The translations under genes were made by a program, and so were the position numbers. Below, one piece after another: positions 1 through 12,659 of a stretch of 64,000 nt of DNA; the stretch's first letter is position 1, and each line of letters starts with the position of its first letter. The notes under the pieces were generated by a model, which saw only the letters and a list, made by a program, of their open reading frames with translations, did not search any database and was not told the origin of the DNA. The stretch is from the NCBI GenBank assembly GCA_963691655.1, contig OY829326.1, positions 82,391,235-82,455,234 of the forward strand, given 5' to 3'. Source of the DNA: Toxonevra muliebris. Its lineage: Eukaryota; Arthropoda; Insecta; Diptera; Pallopteridae.

Positions 1-2
1 TA

Positions 3-509
3 GAAGACGGTAGCGTGCTGACGCAGAAGCAACGCCAAAAAAAGGCCACAAGTTTTACACCACGCGAAATACTCGGTGGCTTAGTGCTGCAATTCCTATG
101 CGTACTGCTCTATGCATTCATTTGCATCATATTGGGTGCACCAGTATTAAACAACTATGAACAAACATTTGTGCTTTCGCTAGTGTTGACACTGATGACT
201 GTGTCGCCTACCGTTTTTCTGTTTGGGGGTGGTGGTGCATTGCAGGTGATTTTCTGTGAGAAACCAGAGTTTGTGACAAAAAGCGAGGATACAGCATTGG
301 ATCTATTTAAATATAACGCTTTGGGAGGTGTGATTGGCGCATGGGCTGGGTCAATGGTAGCACCTTTGGATTGGGATCGTGAATGGCAAGTATATCCCAT
401 TCCGAACGTTGTTGGTGCAATGCTTGGAAGTGCTTTGGGTAATATTTATGCATGCTCACGAATTTTATATGCCACTGCTAAGGTCTACATGAGTAAAAAG
501 CGCTCTTAA
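3..509 (+). CDS. PIG-F: PIG-F, GPI-anchor ethanolamine-phosphate transferase subunit (3' part)
   Basis: PIG-F is a multi-pass ER membrane protein that stabilises the PIG-O and PIG-G ethanolamine-phosphate transferases late in GPI-anchor synthesis. The reading frame is open to the left window edge, so the N-terminus is missing; a GTG at 15 is not the start. About 168 residues remain. They show hydrophobic segments (LGGLVLQFLCVLLYAFI, then a Leu/Val/Phe stretch ending in FGGGG) and the family signature near the C-terminus, GAWAGSMVAPLDWDREWQ followed by YPIPNVVGA, then a last small-residue helix and a basic tail ending in KKRS. The human protein is about 219 residues, so roughly a quarter lies outside the window. 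The gene converges on TRAPPC8. Identity rests on the recognised LDWD..WQ..PIP motif and is secure. Confidence 0.93.
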   Translation, partial: EDGSVLTQKQRQKKATSFTPREILGGLVLQFLCVLLYAFICIILGAPVLNNYEQTFVLSLVLTLMTVSPTVFLFGGGGALQVIFCEKPEFVTKSEDTALDLFKYNALGGVIGAWAGSMVAPLDWDREWQVYPIPNVVGAMLGSALGNIYACSRILYATAKVYMSKKRS

Positions 510-1035
510 ATTACCACATCCATTGACGTACATCAAACTGAAGCAAAACCATCCATTCTAGTCACTTAACCAAATTAATGTTACAATACAAACAAATATC
601 GTCGGCGTTCAAGCAGAAATAACTAAGTCCAAATTCATTTTTCTCATTAGATCCATTTTAATAATCTTACATAATTTAAATGACATAATAAATGCGATTT
701 TTGATGATGGAGTTGAAACGTATACAAATGTATATATCTGTTGATTTTGTAGTTTTGCCAGCGCTTCATCTTTTCAAATTAAAAAAATTGACCTAGTGAT
801 TTCTGCTTGAACGACGACGATATGTACTTTATATACCACTTAAGTATTCATTAATATTTAGCTTTACTTCAAACAACATTTTTAAGCATTTAAATAATGA
901 AATATTAAAACAATGCATCTGTAAAGCTAGAAAAATAAATGAAATTCAAAATATGAGCACACGTGTCTTTACTGTATAACTCCGATTATTGTGTAGTGTT
1001 GTGAATGCTTTTAATGCTTTTTTTTAAATGTTTTC
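510..1035. other. Convergent 3' UTR interval between PIG-F and TRAPPC8
   Basis: AT-rich interval between two convergent stop codons. It holds AATAAA poly(A) signals for the + strand at about 687 and 934-939. No gene or repeat was recognised here. Confidence 0.6.
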
Positions 1036-4000
1036 TTAAGCTTTAATTGCAAGAACGAAGGTTTCATCTTCCAGCAAACAACGTTTGCCTACAAAATATT
1101 CATTACTTTCCCAATATTCTTCGTCTGGATCGGTAGTATCCATAACGTCATTTTCACTTTCCTTTCCATGTCGTTCCGATCCATTCTTTAAAGCAAATTC
1201 ACTAATTCTTTGCATTGGGGTTGTCAAATGCAATCTGAACTTGGGATGTGTAGCGGACCCTGGACAAGTGCCGCTTTCGTAGAGATTATGCAATTGCACA
1301 AAATGTTGTCCTACAGCAACACGCTTCATTGAGTCCTGAACTATCGTTGCCATCCAACTGAGAGCTACTGTTGCGTGAGAACTTTGTGTGGCCACGATAC
1401 TGTTGAATTCTTCTGTGCTTATGTTTGAATTGAAAAACACAGTTTCATGTTTGGCCAGAAAACTATACATTTCACCCAGTGCGGGCATTTGGTTTTCCTT
1501 TACATCTCTCGCTGGCATTATATTTATGAAAGATAGATTATCTTTCAGTAAATGCGAATCGAGTACTGTAGTTTTGGAAGTGGTGTCGGTTTTGTCTAGA
1601 CGACACTGAAAACTGGCGGACTTTGATGATTTAAGGCAACGATCTAAAAGAAACATAAAAGAGATACAAAGTTATTTCTTTTCTACGCTTAAAATGTAAT
1701 ATTGCACATATCGACAGTGAAAATTGAATACATCCAATAGTACGAGTATTCGAAGTCAACTTCGAATATTATTTGGAAGAAAGTTTTAATTTTAAATGAT
1801 CAAATAGATTGAAAATTAAAATCATAATTGGCTATGTGCAGCTAAAACTTGGTATTTGCTAATTAATTGTGACAATGCTAGGTTGATAATTTAGTGAAGA
1901 AATTTTCTAAATTAGCTTTCAAAACAGCAAATTTTCGAGCGTTCGAAAATTAAAGAGCTTTGGAGTGGAGAAGTGGAGGTGAATGCCTCACATAGACCGG
2001 GAAAGGCTATAGTGTTACCATAACTCTACAAAGCCAATGAGAATCTCGAGCCGTCTTCAGCACTGTTTCCAGTGCAAAGTTTTTTAAGTGAGCGAAAGAA
2101 AAAATTCACTTTTTATAATCTTCAATTTCAGTAATTCAGTATCAGGACGAGAATATTAGGGTCATAAAAGTTTTGCTTACGGAATGAACTTGGGTTTCTT
2201 CATCTGTTATTGGAGATTGTAAAAAGTTGTTTATCGAAACAACTTGGGAGTAGCTTGGCTGTTGGAATAAATATTTGTTCACAGATTATTTGTGCTGTCC
2301 TGGACATGAAACTTTCAGAAACCACTACAACTGTCGGGAAGTTCAACAGATATTTGATGTTACCTAGTACTGGGTACAGAAAATGCATAGGTACACTACG
2401 CTACCTTCCATTAGTACAGACGTTAATTATGTTTACTAAGTCATCAGTGTGATGAAGCCAAAAGTCGCTTGATGGAAACTTAACCAAAAATCTTCGGTTA
2501 AGGTGAAAGGAAGGTTATCGGATATAAGAAGAGTATACTATCGAGTGCGTTAGTTTAAGGCTTAAACTCCGAAGACGATTAAATTTTTTTTTTTCAATAG
2601 TTGTATGTATTGTTTGGTTTTTTAATACGTTCGCAAGTTTTTGGTTTCCAATTTAGTTTGCTATCTAATATAGCACCTTTTGTTTGTTCAATAAGTTAAG
2701 CGTAATATCATTTAACCTGATTTGTTTTAAATTAGGAATTGTTTTATTTTAAAGAAAATATCGCAATCTCGGTTTTACAAGGGGTCACTTTCACGTTAAT
2801 ATTTAAGCCTCCTCGAAAGGGCGCTGCTTTACTTAGCACAGTGTGCAGGAACTCGATAGTTATAATCAGGATTACGCCATATGAATAAGCGACGACTTTA
2901 GTACTTTGCTGTTGTAAGGAGATTGTCATAGATAAAAAAACTGAATTTAAGAATCGATTGATTGGAACTGTTGCCCAGTTATATCGGTTTTTAAGGTAGG
3001 AGTCTTTCAGTAGACAATTTTCCCCTATCCAAACCTGTAGAGAATAACATTTCCAAAAGAGCCCCTTAGTTTTTTTTTAGGTGTTTTGCTCATGGAAAAC
3101 CCTTATGAAGTAGAAGTTGAAAAGATTTCAACTGGAAGTGGGCTCTCCATTTTTATGTCCAATGGTGATGAGTGAGTCAGTTAAAGATATAGATATGTAT
3201 ATTTACCTCCATGTTGTCCAGAAGAAATTTCCATTTCATTCATGACTGAAAATTCGCAAAATTAAGTTAATTATGAAGAAACAAACCAGAAAGAATGCAT
3301 ATACTCACGATAGAATATATTTGAATTTATTTTATACTGGCCGCAGTACAGTGCCAACGTGTTTATATACAGCTCAGCCATAACAGGATGATGCATTTGA
3401 TTATCATTTCTTACAATCACGTTAAGGCCCAATTCGCCGGATAGTGTGTTGCTCACAACACAAGTGATTTCGGTAAGAAGACACTCATGTATATTGAATT
3501 TCCAGGTATGCCGCACCAAACGATACTTTACATTTGTGCTGGTACCACTTGGAAACCCATAATAAAAGAGCAAACGCAGTGTGAATGGACCCTTTTCGAA
3601 TGGAGCCTGAATATACATGGGCACAGTTGTGCCTTCCTGTGCTTTCAAACTGACACCTGCATTGCGCTTCGCCAATAAGCGAAAGATATGTAGCTTTCGT
3701 ATTTCTTTATCTTTGACAAGTTTTTCATTGGAGAGATCACGAATAGCTGCGAAAAAGAGATGGTAAACAAAATTATAAGCATGCACTAGGAGTTGGTACA
3801 AACATACAGCTTAGTATCGAAAGTGGAACTTCTGCGTCCTTATCAATCAACGTTATCCAGCGTGGACTATCGCAGCCAACGAATATATCCTCAATTGGAA
3901 TGATACCAGAATTACGCAAAGATATTGTGACGGGTATAATTTCACCCGCTAGCAGATCTGTCGGCATTGCAGAGAAACTAACAGTTAACGCAGGCACAGG

Positions 4001-4947
4001 CGGTGTTATACGTATGGAAAGTTTATTGTCTAACAGTGTTTGAGTTGACTGCCTGTCACTTGATTTGATTCGTTGTGTTTCAAATTGCAATGAGCCAAGC
4101 AGACATGTTGCAGGTTCAGCTGTCATAGCCACTTGCCCAACTATGCCAATGATATTAAGCAGACCAGTTAGTTTCGGGGTGAGCTTAAAGAATAATGTCT
4201 TTTCGGCGCGTTCTTCTAAAATTATTGATTGGCTGCATGCGGTTTTTATGGCAGCATTAACTGCTGCCTTGCCTGCAATATAAATATGATAAATACTGTA
4301 TCTTTTCAATTCAAAATAGTCTTAAGCTACTTAGACTTTCGGAGTCATTGTTCTCGTATAAGCACTCATTGGAGAGCACCTCCTCGTTGTCCAATTTCAG
4401 TTTCCAAAGTAAATCAATACCAGTCAAACTTATACTGCATTTGACTGTATTCATTACCGTGACTGCAAGTTGGATTGGTTCTATGAAAGTCAGAGTACGA
4501 AATGGATTATTTAAACCTATATATGTTTGTTAGTTGAGGAAAAAAGTATACCGCTTTGAACTGCCAAGGGATAATCGGTTGATGCGTTTTCCTTTGTAAT
4601 TAGATAACGTGATGGTTTAAAAACAAACGGTTTATTCGAAGCTACTGTTATGACAATCATTTCTTCGATTTTGTGCCATACCCGCTCATCATTTAAATCG
4701 GACTGTAAGAACAAATCATACATACTGATGGGATTTTCAGATACAAAGTTGTTGGCACTACCTTAATATCAATATTACTAGCGGGAGTATACTGATTATT
4801 GACTATCGGAGGCTGCGGCAAAAGCAAAACACGTATCGTATCCTGTACAACTTGCGGCAATGCATGCGGCAAAAGACCCAATTCAGGGTTACGCTTCATG
4901 AGTTCCTAAAATAACAATAAAGCATTACTATCCAGACGTTTCTCTTG

Positions 4948-4981
<34 letters not shown>

Positions 4982-7900
4982 ACACATTCTGCGTTTGGAT
5001 GTACTCCTTGAGAAAGTTTATCTGTTGCTGTGAGCTCTGCAGACTACCAGGACGCAGTAGATGCGCAAAAGAGTGACTGGCTTCCTCTAGTTTTTTCAAC
5101 GTATATGCTTGCTTTGCCATCGTATATTGTATGTGATCCTCTGCTAAACTCCAGCCACGATTTTGAAATACTTGATAAGCTTGTTTGTAACACCTATAGG
5201 CATGCTTTCGTTGCCCGGTACGCGAAAAGCGATTGCCCGAGAGCACAATATGGAATGCATATTTACGATACATTGACGGGGATGAATACAAAAAACAATA
5301 TGCCGCCTGCTCAAGTAGTAGCGCAGATCGCAAATCAGATTCTTCGCTGGTCATGCGAATGAGTTGCTTAGCCGCTTCACTTTGCAAACGAGCCGATTTT
5401 AGACATAAGATACTGAGAAGCGTGGCGCGTGTTGCAAATTGCTGCAGCCTACAATTACATAAGTTATTTCAAATATTTTTCTATTAGAGCTACATAGTAT
5501 TTCGAAATTACTTGCAAGTGTTCAAATAACACAAAATGGCATCTTCCATATAATCGTAAGTCTTTCGATTCGATGTACCTAACATAAAAGCTGCAACGGC
5601 CGCCATTTCGAGTGCTCCAGCGTAGTATTGCCATGCAGAATCAGCGTGAAAATCGCGCTTTGCTAAGTGGTATGCCTAAAAAACAAATTGTCATACCAAA
5701 CTCAAGAGCTATGTATGCATCCAATACTTAGAGAGTGGCTATTTACCTGAAATGCTAAATTGTAATTACCAAACATAAAATACAAGTCACCCAGCTTTCG
5801 TGTCTGCAATTCTGCTGATTCGTGTGTGTAACTAATAAAAGAACAGTGTGTAGCACTACAAACTCTATTCAACCAAATCATAAACTTACATAACAGCATT
5901 TTGATTATTTGATACAGCTCCTGGTTTACTTGTTACAAACCAACGCTTGGTGGCGCTTAGCAAAGATTTGCTGACTCCTTTTTTATTTGTTACCTATGAA
6001 GTTATTATAATTTACCCTTTAGCTATAATTTAAAAAATATGCTATTTAGAATCATTACCGCCTCTGCTAAGATTGCTACTAAATTTTCAATATAGGGCAA
6101 TAAAGCTCTAATCACATAATCTTGCATAAAATGACGCAAATTTTCTACGTCCATTGCATTAAGACAACCACCACGTACTGCATCGGCATCCAGATCGGCA
6201 GCCCAATTCGGATTAATGGTTTGTGATGCTATACTTTCGCTGCTTATAGAAAATTTTGAGTTCTGGAAGAAAGAAGAATACTACATATATAATAACTTAG
6301 TAACGTAGCAGTGACGTACGATAGCTTCCATGGCATTCTCTTGTACTGGACTGAGTGGATGTAATATAGATATATCGGTTTCGTTCGAAGTTGTGTCATT
6401 TAAGCTGGACATTTGCATTGTGGGCATCGATATAACCGAAACGGTATCTTGTGGCGTCTTCGGCGCACTTAGCTGTTCCGCTGTTTGAGTGTCCTAGAAG
6501 GCAAATTTTTTTTAAAATAAATTTATTAAATGTTTATGAATTTTGTACGTACCGGTTTTGGTTGTCTTTTTATATATAGTGCCCAGTAATCGGGAATTTC
6601 ACTATTCACCGAACCGTCTAATGAATTTATTTGAATAAGGAAGCATTTATTATCGCCAAATGTTGATTTCAGCAATTCATATCCTTGCTGAGCTCTTCAA
6701 AATTAAAGGAAATAGAATAATTCAGAATATTCCATTTCTATTTCAGAATATTCAAATATTCTTTCAAATATTTTAATTCGGCTTCAGATTATTCCGAATT
6801 GGTTTCTAATATTCCAATTTTATTTCAGAAAACTCCAACTTGATACAAAAATATTCTAAAACGAATACGACTCAATCGATTTTAATATTGTTTGCAAGAA
6901 AACCGAGTCGAATATCGATCTTTTATAATTTCAAATCAAGGTTGGAAGTGGGTAATTCCAGGTCAACTTTGCCTATCAGTAATAAATGTTAATGTGTATT
7001 CTACAGGTGTATAGTATATAGAATAAATCCAATAATATAACCAAATTGTGGTCGATTTCTGTTAAAGATTCACTTTCAGCGACTTTGTCGCTCCTACAGT
7101 TTGCCTTTGCACACATAGATGGTCAATTTCGGATACTTATATCTGCGGACTGGGAACGGTTTTTTAAATAAAATAAAGACCATTTGTACGACTTAACCAT
7201 CGAAATATTCTAAAATACTGTTCAAATAGGTGTACAAATACAGATTTTTCTTAAAAATAGACCTCGGAGTGAAATTAATTTTCGGATTGTCAGAAATTTT
7301 GTCCGTATACTTAATTACATTCAAATCATAATACAATCAAATGGGATGTCGAATTTCTTTGAATAACAAGGCAACTTCAGTCTTTGGAATTTCTAAATTG
7401 TGTCAAACCATAGAATTGAAGCCACATCAGCTACTAAGATTTCTCAGCATGATTGGTTTGTCTGATAGCTTGGAACCAAGCTAATATTGGGAGTACAATA
7501 AACCTTTAAAATCAAACAATCAAGTCAAATTATTAACAACGCAGAAAGCGGGTTCATATGAACAAATGTTTAAATTATTGGTTTTGTTTCTTACTTCGAT
7601 AAATCTCCTTGGCATCCCTCGTGCAGAACTACATAGCTGTTAAGTACATCATTTGAGTTGAACCACTTTGGTAGCTTTTGTGGTGTGACACTTTGCATTT
7701 GAGTTACCCGCTGTGTTAACTTATGAGCTGTTTCGATAATGTTTGGATCACCGCTGGAGAGCACAATGAGGCAACTAAGGAAATGTCGCGTGAATTCATG
7801 ATCCGCAGGAAATTGTACAGTTAAAAATGTTTCCCGCCAATGATCAAACCAAGGTTCAGAAGTGGGCAATTCCAGGTCAACTTTGCCTATCGGTAATAAA

Positions 7901-8329
7901 TGTTAATGTGTATTCTTCAGGTGTATAGTATTCTAACAATTACCCAATGACACGAATTTCGTTTTGTCATTTTGTGCATTTGTAACGGCCTCATTTAGCA
8001 TTTTTCTTGCGAGGACAGTTTGTGGTGGGCGCCAATCCACATCGCAAATATTTAGACGTAACCCCAGCAAAGATACACTAGTTCCAGAAACATCGCGAAA
8101 TTGTGCTGTAAAATATATTAAGATAATTGCTGCGAATAATGCAATCTATATCAGATACTTTACCATCGTTCGGGAGCTTTGCAAATGGTTGCAGCAGTTC
8201 AACGAAAGAAAGGTTGTTTCGATGGCAGACTTCATCTGCAAAAGGACTAGTAACAACGCCCACTAATGGCGAGAATATATTTTGAATGGTTTCACGAGCA
8301 TTGTAATTCTGTCCAGTAAGATGTATCAT
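1036..8329 (-). CDS. TRAPPC8: TRAPPC8 / Trs85-like TRAPP III subunit, 16 coding exons
   Basis: TRAPPC8 is the TRAPP III-specific subunit acting with Rab1/Ypt1 in ER-Golgi traffic and autophagy. Coding exons (minus strand): 8329-8164, 8105-7944, 7886-7595, 6694-6553, 6493-6320, 6262-6059, 5993-5890, 5831-5747, 5675-5512, 5448-4986, 4905-4762, 4702-4552, 4516-4331, 4272-3808, 3746-3309, 1643-1036. Each is bounded by GT/AG and the phases agree throughout, giving 3948 nt, 1315 aa; the human protein is about 1435. Family landmarks in order: NNLSFVELLQPFAKLP near the N-terminus, ICDVDWRPPQTVLARK, SEPWFDHWRETF, ESAELQTRKLGDLYF, IRMTSEESDLRSALLLEQAA, RGWSLAEDHIQYT, and SGIIPIEDI in the beta-rich half. 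The first ATG is at 8329; a TTG at 8341 extends the frame but is not a plausible start. The last intron is 1.7 kb. Intron 3 holds a partial copy of the start of exon 3, and intron 10 an A28 tract. Confidence 0.95.
2210..2452 (+). mobile_element. Possible Copia-type pol relic in the last TRAPPC8 intron
   Basis: An 80-residue open stretch ends in YRKCIGTLRYLP...LIMFTKSSV, which recalls the end of Ty1/Copia reverse transcriptase (Y...IG.L.YL...PDI.F..S..S). It lies antisense to TRAPPC8 inside the 1644-3308 intron. The match is short, with no flanking LTRs visible, and it could be chance. The rest of that intron holds nothing else I recognise. Confidence 0.3.
4953..4980. repeat. A28 homopolymer in TRAPPC8 intron 10
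   Basis: A run of 28 A on the + strand (T on the coding strand) directly follows the GT donor of the 5448-4986 exon. It produces a poly-Phe open frame that is not coding. Confidence 0.95.
6931..7019. repeat. Partial duplicate of the TRAPPC8 exon-3 acceptor region
   Basis: About 88 bp here closely match 7842-7930 in direct orientation, with a handful of differences. Both read AATTCCAGGTCAACTTTGCC and then AATAAATGTTAATGTGTATT. The parent copy contains the intron acceptor and first codons of exon 3; the copy sits about 0.9 kb away in the next intron. The rest of the 6695-7594 intron is AT-rich with ATTCC/GAATA-rich stretches. Confidence 0.9.
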
Positions 8330-8683
8330 TGTCTTGGTCAATAAAATATTTTTCTTCCAATTGTTGGTCTCAAGTAAACTAAGTATCTACAGCTGATATA
8401 GAAAACAAAGTAGAAAGGCGTATAGCAGTAGGCAGGTGGCAACGCTTGTAATTGATTACATTGTTGTGTTTTGTTAGTATTGACAGGTTTAATTGTATAA
8501 ACACAACCAAAGCAGCCGACCTCCAGCTGACTTCTTCTGAAAGAATAAACACAATAAGAGCGTCAAATCTAGCGTCCAAAATATGTAAAAGAAAAACAAA
8601 ACAATAGCTGGATTTGATTATTGTTTTTACAACTCATTTTTTTTATTTATGTTGTCAATTGTCAAAATGTTTAAAAGTTACGG
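8330..8683. other. TRAPPC8 5' flank
   Basis: Upstream of the TRAPPC8 start codon. No recognisable core-promoter motif was picked out and no other gene was seen. Confidence 0.4.
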
Positions 8684-9052
8684 ATCGAATCTGTGCCAAA
8701 CTCCAGACTTTTGTCAACAGATGCCTGCGGAACATTTGGGGATTTTGTTTCGCCCAGAATTATTACAAACAACGACGTGCTTAATTTAACAAACACCACA
8801 CCCATTAACCAGCGAAATCAAGCACCGCAAGTGGTCCTGGGTTACACACTGCGCAAAGACGCCACAGATATTACCAAGATGTCGTTTCAGTGGAACCCCC
8901 AGCGTACCAGAAGACCAGGCCGCCCCGCACAAACGTGGATGAGAACTGTGCTAGAAGAAAACAGGCACAGAGCATCTTGGAACGAGATCAGATGCGTTGT
9001 ACTTGATCGTGACCGATGGAAAGAGTTTACTTCCGTTCTATGCTCTGACTAA
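8684..9052 (+). mobile_element. LINE relic: C-terminal tail of a reverse-transcriptase ORF
   Basis: Two frames together give the familiar end of endonuclease/reverse-transcriptase polyproteins: a degraded LQTFVNRCLRN / TPINQ segment, then GYTLRKDATDITKMSFQWNP, RTRRPGRPAQTWMRTVLEE and RDRWKEF before the stop. The RPGRP..TW and DRDRW pattern is typical of LINE 3' ORF ends. Only the 3' part is present, as expected of a 5'-truncated copy. 9053-9660 downstream holds nothing I recognise. Confidence 0.8.
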
Positions 9053-9661
9053 GAGCAGTGCACCAAATTAATTTCAAAATAAATATGTCAAGGAATCAAT
9101 AAAAATTGCCAAAAAATAAAAGGAATAATTCAAGATTCTACAATTTGAAACAATTGTTGAATAAATTACAATTCTTTACTTCGGTTATTTGTGTAAAAAC
9201 ATCAAAATAGTCAAGAAACAAAGCGAACCTTAAAAAAATACCTATATTTTCGGATTAAAACTTGGCTTTGTTGTGAAAAATATGGCTATATTTTTCCTCT
9301 CATAAGAGAGAAAGCATTCTGAAGTTGAGAGAATTTGAATAGAATCCACTGTAGCGTCGTTGAAGCGGCAGCTAATCTCAGAACAAGTACAAGTTTGTAA
9401 AATTTTATATGTTTGTAGTTGAAGTTGAGATCGGTGGCTTTGATTGTGTTTATGCCATGAAGTGAATGATGCTGCAGTGGTTATTTTCCCTATAGATTAA
9501 TAACAAAGCAAAAATCGAGATTTTTCTCACCAGAAAAAACGGCAAAGAAGCAGCTAAATCCTTGGGTTTTCTGAAACGCTGCAAAAAATAATTTTCACCA
9601 TCTGACCTCTGCACAATTTACACAACCTTTATTCGACTTAAAATGGGGATTCACATGTGTA

Positions 9662-10052
9662 GGCAGGAGCATCACGGTCTTCACTCGAACTGCTGGACCG
9701 TATACAAAATCGCGTTGTTAAACTTATCGGCAGCGACGAGATATCTAGTTCACTGGCAACCTTGGCACATCGTCGTAATGTAGGGTGTGTTACCCTATTT
9801 TATCATTATTTTAATGGACGATGCTCACGTGATAACTACAATTTAATCCCATCCGTCCATACTTTTGCGCGACCAACTAGAATCTCAACTACGGTCCATC
9901 AATTCCATGTGAAGATTGTGACATTATGTACAACCCACTACGGAAATAATTCTTTTCAGTCGCTCGGTTCGCTTGTGGAACAATCTTCCAGTGAATATTT
10001 TCCCTGAATCCTATGACATTGTTAAGTTTAAGCAAATAATATACAATACATA
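9662..10052 (+). mobile_element. Second LINE relic: RT C-terminal region
   Basis: Translation in shifting frames gives LLDRIQNRVVKLIGSDEI, LAHRRNVGCVTLFYHYFNGR and VRLWNNLPVNIFPESYDIV, a common signature of non-LTR RT C-termini (A.RR....FYRY..G.C, then F....LWN.LP). At least one frameshift occurs near 9955. 5'-truncated and dead. It differs from the 8684-9052 relic. 10053-10424 is AT-rich with no recognised content. Confidence 0.75.
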
Positions 10053-10424
10053 GAAGGCGCATCTCTCAAAATTTTTCCAAAATATGTTGCTTTCGTTTCG
10101 GGTACGGGCGGTCGCAGTAAAGAGGAAGAGCGAAACCACTAATTTATTTTGCTTTTACTCTCTCCCATGCACTCTCATGGTGTTTTTTTCTTAGGCTCTC
10201 TCACATCGTTACAGAGTGCTGCCAAGTGAGACTGCGTATAGTTTCATATGAATGGGTTTTTTTGCGGAAAATATGTAGGTACATCTGTTTTTGAGAAAAT
10301 TGTTGACTCTTTATTATTTCCAAAAAAAATTTTTCTTGATATTAAAGTTTAAATTTTAAACGCGTTTTTCTTAAAACGTCGTTATTGAAGTCGGTGACGA
10401 CGATTATTCAACAACTTCTAAAAC

Positions 10425-10526
10425 GATTATTTTCAAATTTATATGCGTTTCAAATACATAATAATCTAGAGATTGGATTATTTTCAAATTTATATGCGTT
10501 TCCAATACATAATAATCTAGAGATTG
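10425..10526. repeat. Two-copy 51-bp tandem repeat
   Basis: Copies 10425-10475 and 10476-10526 start GATTATTTTCAAATTTATAT and differ at one position (CAAATAC versus CCAATAC). Near identity suggests a recent slip or duplication. Confidence 0.97.
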
Positions 10527-11343
10527 ATCGAAGGATTTTTTTATGCAAAACTTTTTTTTTACAGCTGTAAAAACAGCGTTTTTTAGTGAAAATTTAACTG
10601 TTAACTTTGACAGTTGGGCATTTTGTTAAATATGCATATTTTTTCAAATCCTTGGTTAATCACTAGATAATCTTATAGTAAAAGTAAATAGATTTCATTT
10701 TTGGATTTCAAATTATCTAGATTTGCAAGATATTGGTCACCGCAAAACATGTTTTGCAGAAAGGCGTCGACGGAATTGCTCATTACTCATAATGTTTTAA
10801 ACATTTTTGAATAGAAATTTGTTAAAGTTAAGTTCAATAACAGTAATACAAAAAACTTTATTAGTTTACCTGAAAAAAATTCTTGGAAAATTCATATTTT
10901 TTCGGGTCACAACTTGGAATTTGAATTTTATAATCTGTGCTATACATAAAAACGTACCGGCTTTGCGATGTAAATTCTGCTAAATAATGAAAATACCAGC
11001 CTATATTACTAGCACGAAAACCAAAAAAAAAAAAAAAAACATGAAAAAAGGAAAATACAAACTCTCATTAAACAAAGCCAACAGCAAAGAGAAACAAATA
11101 ATTTTAACCACTCATTGATTTTATGAGGACAATTCAATTTTGAGTGTAAACTGGAGGCAGTTATGGCTCCATAGAACAAAATTTTTGGGCAAATAAATTT
11201 GTTCGTGATGCGCCTACTATGTATTATATATTCTTTGGTTTAATGCTTCCGTGAATCGTCATTTCTCTATTTTTTACCCTCCCAACTAATCTATCTCGCT
11301 GCCTTTTCCTCATCAATACAATGCTTTGCATGATTAGTGCAGC
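10527..11343. other. AT-rich interval without recognised gene
   Basis: Contains a 14-bp palindrome CAAAACATGTTTTG near 10745 and an A17 run near 11022. No coding sequence or transposon signature was recognised. Confidence 0.5.
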
Positions 11344-12254
11344 GATGCCAGCTTGCGGGGAATTCCCCGATTCGCGGGGAATTTTACTTGGTACGGGAAA
11401 TCGGGGAATGAGCTGTTTTTTGCGGGGAAATTGAAGTCTTTCAGCTTTTAGTAATTAAAGTCTGTAGAATATTTTTTGTCAAATTGTATGTAATGTAAAA
11501 TGTTTTACTTATGAAATATTTCATATTTTGGGTCTTAAAATCTTCATCTTTTCTTAAGCAGACCCTGCAATTTATTGGTTTGGAGAAATCGATTTTTAAA
11601 AAAGTATGCTTATTGAAAGTATTATATTTCGAAAGTATTTTGTAAAAATTTCAGAGAACGCAGAGTGCTTTCGTAGATACAGACGATTATAGCGCCGAGT
11701 GTCAGTCAGGCCACAACAGTCGCGTGGCGCTTCGACTTCCCTATTGGCCGTTCAGAAAGGCTTAGTTATGCCTTCGACCAGCACCTCCTAATTGATAACT
11801 CTTAATCATTGCTGATTAATCTATAAAGTTACAAATTATGGTCAGCCACCATAAAGAAGATGAAGTATATTTTATATGTTAAAAACCGATAGTCAAAACT
11901 TTGAACCCATTTTTCTGAAAACAAAGTTTTTGACATCTTTTATTTGTGTCAAAAGAAATCCCATGTCTGTTGAGAACTTTGATGTCCAAAAGTGGGCTAA
12001 AGCTTATATGTCAGAAAGTACGTTTCTATTAATCTACCAGTCCCATAAAAATTGGTTAAGTTTTGGACCGAGAAAGTACAGGGTCGCCTTAAAATAACAC
12101 TCACTGAGGTCAATTTCGTTTTTGTAAAATTTTCATATGGAAAGTGCGTGTAGCGCTGTTATAATATGAAATTATACCAATGCGGGGAATTCAATCGAAA
12201 ATCGGGAAATTCCTCGCAGGTTATCGGGGAGAGAGAAAAAATGAGTTGGCAACC
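11344..12254. mobile_element. Decayed inverted-repeat element with GCGGGGAATT ends
   Basis: The left end reads GATGCCAGCTTGCGGGGAAT. The right end, reverse-complemented, reads GGTTGCCAACTC and then, further in, repeats of CGGGGA/GGGAAATT. The middle carries a 73-residue open stretch (11876-12097) without recognised homology. TIRs are imperfect and no clear target duplication is seen, so the boundaries are tentative. Confidence 0.4.
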
Positions 12255-12535
12255 TTGGATTAGGGGTATCCCCTGTGTTGCTGAAAATTAAAAAAATTAA
12301 ACGAAAAAATCGCTTCAAAAAATAGAATTTGCATAATAAAAAAAAGCTGAATGTAAAAGTTAGAGGTATCTATAGGAGCAGTAAAGAACCTGCTAAGTTC
12401 GCATCATTACCATAACTTACATTTTAGGACTGTGATGGTGCAGCTATGAAGAACATTGGAAATAAGTGATAGTACTTTTTTTTGCATCTATGATTGTTCC
12501 CGTTACTAAACCTAATTTTTTCGAGAGAAAGTGTG

Positions 12536-12543
12536 TATCGATA
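12536..12543. promoter_or_regulatory. DRE (TATCGATA) upstream of the septin gene
   Basis: A perfect palindromic TATCGATA lies 117 bp before the septin ATG. In flies this is the DREF-bound element common in promoters of growth and housekeeping genes. Confidence 0.6.
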
Positions 12544-12659
12544 TTCTGCGTCATTTTCTTTGTCGCGGTATTGGCGGTGTCTTTTGATAAAAATCTGAAA
12601 TAGTTAAATTGTGTACGAGTTTCTAAACGTAATTAGTTAAGTATTAAAATTTGGTGAAT

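Noticed and set aside
4896..5030. Poly-Phe C-terminal extension of a TRAPPC8 exon
   Set aside because: It is the A28 tract of intron 10 read through; the exon ends at 4986 with a GT donor and the next exon joins in phase.
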